Below, piece after piece: positions 60,211-62,077 of a stretch of 62,077 nt of DNA. The notes under the pieces were generated by a model, which saw only the letters and a list, made by a program, of their open reading frames with translations, did not search any database and was not told the origin of the DNA. Position 1 is the first letter of the stretch, and every line of letters starts with the position of its first letter. The position numbers and the translations under genes are program-made. Source of the stretch: Verrucomicrobiota bacterium (GTDB taxonomy: Bacteria; Verrucomicrobiota; Verrucomicrobiia; Chthoniobacterales; JAFAMB01); the NCBI GenBank assembly GCA_019247695.1, contig JAFBAP010000115.1, positions 1 to 62,077 on the forward strand, given 5' to 3'.

Positions 60211-60998
60211 GACTTTCAAATCTATTTAAATTTCGGGAAGGCAACGACCCGGGGGCGGTCAAACCGTTCCTCGATCACCTCGAAGACCTGCGCTGGGTTC
60301 TGATCAAGATGGGCATTGCGCTGGCGGTGGCGATGAGCGTGGCTTTCTGTTTCCGTATACAACTGGCGCACCTGCTGCAGCGGCCGTTGCTGGCTCTGGA
60401 TCCCAACCTGGTGCGCACCCTTATCTCGCTCGGCGTTGCTGATTCGATGACGATTTCGTTTCAGCTCGCCTTCTACGCCGGGATCGTGCTTGCGTTCCCT
60501 TTCCTGATCTATTTCGCAGGCAGTTTTGTGTTGCCGGCTTTAACCCCGCAGGAGAAGCAGGCTATGCTGCCCGCCGTTCTGGTCGGCTTCGGCCTGTTTG
60601 TCGCCGGGGTGGTCTTTGCCTATTTCTTCGTGTTGCCGCCCACGCTCCGGTTCTTTTTCCATGATGCCCAGTCGATGAATTGGACGCCGACGTGGAACGT
60701 GCGCTCTTACTTCTCTTTTGTGACGCAGGCGTGCGTCGGGTTCGGCATTGCCTTTGAACTGCCGGTGGTGGTCCTTGTCCTGGTCCGGCTTGGCATCGTT
60801 TCGGTCAGCCGTCTCCGCCGGACCCGGGCCTACGCGTTTCTGCTCATCTTTGTGGCCGCGGCATTTCTGGCCCCGACGCCGGATGCAGTCTCCATGGCGA
60901 TGATGGGTGCGCCGATGTACCTGCTTTACGAGCTTTGCATTATCGTTGGCGGATTCGTCGAACGCAAACGTCTCCGGGAGCGCGCTCTGGTGAGTTAA
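60207..60998 (+). CDS. tatC: Twin-arginine translocase subunit TatC
   Basis: A 263-residue six-helix inner-membrane protein, the signal-peptide receptor of the Tat pathway for folded proteins. It has the cytoplasmic signature FLDHLEDLRW, whose Glu is essential for Tat signal binding, a later TM glutamate in GFGIAFELPVVVLVL, and LAPTPDAVSMAMMGAPMYLLYE. Start ATG overlaps the nudix stop, so the two are translationally coupled. TatA and TatB are not encoded in this window. The next gene, miaB, begins 60 bases later. Confidence 0.95.
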   Translation: MRLSNLFKFREGNDPGAVKPFLDHLEDLRWVLIKMGIALAVAMSVAFCFRIQLAHLLQRPLLALDPNLVRTLISLGVADSMTISFQLAFYAGIVLAFPFLIYFAGSFVLPALTPQEKQAMLPAVLVGFGLFVAGVVFAYFFVLPPTLRFFFHDAQSMNWTPTWNVRSYFSFVTQACVGFGIAFELPVVVLVLVRLGIVSVSRLRRTRAYAFLLIFVAAAFLAPTPDAVSMAMMGAPMYLLYELCIIVGGFVERKRLRERALVS

Positions 60999-61058
60999 AT
61001 GCGGCCGTCGACTGGACAGTTGGCCAGTTGCGCTTAGGTTACGCGCTCCTCCGGACCC

Positions 61059-62077
61059 ATGGCCAAGGTTTACATCAAGACGTACGGCTGCCAGATGAAC
61101 GAGCGCGATTCCGAGCAGGTCGCGCAGATGCTGCTGGACCGCGGCCACGTGATCACGACGCACGAGGCCGACGCCGACGTGGTGCTATTGAACACCTGCA
61201 GCGTCCGCGATCTGGCCGAACAAAAGGCGCTCGGCAAGATGGGTATGCTCGGTGCGCTCTCGCGGAAACGGCCCGTGGTGTACGGGTTTCTGGGGTGCAT
61301 GGCCCAAAGCCGCGGGGCGTCGCTGTTCAAGGAGGTACCGCACCTGGACCTGGTGGTGGGTACGCAAAAGTTCCATCGTGTTGCCGACTATGTGGACGAA
61401 CTCTGGGAACGCAAGCTCCACGCCAGGTTTGATGACTTGCGCTTCACGATCGTCGACGTCGACGAGGAGCACGGTTCTCAGAATGCAATTCGCGACCACC
61501 TGACGGCCGCTCAACCGGTGAGCGCCTTTGTCTCGATCATGCAGGGGTGCAACATGCATTGCACCTTCTGCATCGTTCCTTACACCCGCGGCGCCGAACG
61601 CAGCCGGCCGATCGCCGAGATCGTCGAGGAGGTGCGCCGGCTGGTGGACCAGGGTGTGCGCGAGGTGACGCTGCTCGGCCAGATCGTCAACCTGTACGGC
61701 CGGCACGAGTTTCCGAAGCTGGAGAATAAGGGCCCTTTCGTGCAGTTGCTCGAAGCGGTCCATGAAGTTGAGGGCTTGCAGCGTCTGCGGTTCACGTCGC
61801 CTCACCCCGTCGGGTTTCGCAAAGACCTGCTTGCCGCCTTCGGTTACCTGCCCAAGCTGGTCGAGCACATTCACCTGCCGTTGCAGTCAGGTTCAAACCC
61901 CATCCTGAAAGCGATGCACCGTACATACACGGCGGAGAAATACCTTTCTCTGGTAGACGAGATCCGGAGCGCCACGCCGCGTATGGCGATCACGACCGAC
62001 ATCATCGTCGGGTTCCCCGGTGAAACCGATGAGGATTACGGCCGGACACGGGCCCTGGTTGAGCAGGTCGGATTCGA
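61059..62077 (+). CDS. miaB: tRNA-2-methylthio-N6-dimethylallyladenosine synthase MiaB (3' end outside window)
   Basis: A radical-SAM methylthiotransferase that modifies A37 of some tRNAs. The first 339 residues are visible; the frame is open to the last base. The N-terminal UPF0004 domain has YIKTYGCQMNERDSEQVAQML with its cluster-binding Cys, then NTCSVRDLAEQKALGKMG and FLGCMAQSRG. The radical SAM Cys triad is GCNMHCTFCIVPYTRG. IHLPLQSGSNPILKAMHRTYT and DIIVGFPGETDEDY are family marks. The TRAM domain and the stop lie beyond the window. ATG at 61059 is the first codon of the family match. Confidence 0.93.
   Translation, partial: MAKVYIKTYGCQMNERDSEQVAQMLLDRGHVITTHEADADVVLLNTCSVRDLAEQKALGKMGMLGALSRKRPVVYGFLGCMAQSRGASLFKEVPHLDLVVGTQKFHRVADYVDELWERKLHARFDDLRFTIVDVDEEHGSQNAIRDHLTAAQPVSAFVSIMQGCNMHCTFCIVPYTRGAERSRPIAEIVEEVRRLVDQGVREVTLLGQIVNLYGRHEFPKLENKGPFVQLLEAVHEVEGLQRLRFTSPHPVGFRKDLLAAFGYLPKLVEHIHLPLQSGSNPILKAMHRTYTAEKYLSLVDEIRSATPRMAITTDIIVGFPGETDEDYGRTRALVEQVGF

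Overview
The window is GC-rich chromosomal DNA packed with bacterial housekeeping genes. I infer a member of the Verrucomicrobiota, possibly a soil Chthoniobacterales-like lineage. The reasons are the Rho factor with a long Lys/Pro/Ala-rich N-terminus, the DUF4112 and DUF4142 proteins, the many small secreted proteins, and intergenic blocks of degenerate CACGGCG-type, CACAGATT-type and CGGGTAAC-type repeats. No rRNA, tRNA, CRISPR array, insertion sequence or phage gene was recognised, so placement rests on protein style and repeats only and is moderate in confidence.

Layout. 1-6.5 kb: a repeat block, a two-gene cell-envelope unit (lipoprotein plus secreted protein), a MalK-type ATPase, an aldo/keto reductase, two secreted proteins and a GT4 glycosyltransferase. 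6.6-12 kb (minus strand): yebC, rho, a DUF4112 membrane protein, a fucose-isomerase-like protein and a class II aldolase. 12.3-19.2 kb (minus): typA with its terminator, a metallophosphoesterase, a hendecad coiled-coil membrane protein, a pullulanase, and an MFS gene that has lost its middle. 19.4-29.8 kb: GT2 glycosyltransferase; an aspartic protease and a TPR protein reading apart from overlapping start codons; the rarA / O-antigen-ligase-like / sppA unit; uspA coupled to a glycosyltransferase-like gene; a Fur-family regulator. 29.8-38.9 kb: hisF, a truncated adenylate-forming enzyme, a mutarotase-like protein, DUF4142, a pseudokinase, a Gfo/Idh/MocA oxidoreductase, a YhaM-like HD nuclease and a methyltransferase. 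39.1-45.2 kb: a marR-adaptor-adaptor-RND efflux operon with a clear palindromic operator. 45.6-53.1 kb: mnmG, two parS-like sites, and a complete pyruvate dehydrogenase cluster (E1 alpha, E1 beta, E2, E3). 53.7-57.3 kb: hom-thrC-lysC, the aspartate-to-threonine branch, closed by an intrinsic terminator. 57.4-62.1 kb: a small membrane protein resembling a histidine-kinase dimerisation module, then argH-nudix-tatC and the start of miaB, which runs off the window.

The most unusual signal is the intergenic repeat system. About ten blocks are built from a few degenerate modules, and most are arranged as large imperfect inverted repeats. One block has perfectly matched stretches of 54 and 41 nt, and another encloses a perfect 27-nt hairpin. 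Five blocks start within about 6 nt of a stop codon, and mnmG is bracketed by two of them. I know no named family for them; they look like a REP/BIME-type or 3'-end hairpin system. A perfect palindrome, TTGTTCCACGTGGAACAA, upstream of mnmG and a near-copy inside mnmG match the chromosomal ParB-binding site parS, suggesting that this part of the window lies near the replication origin.
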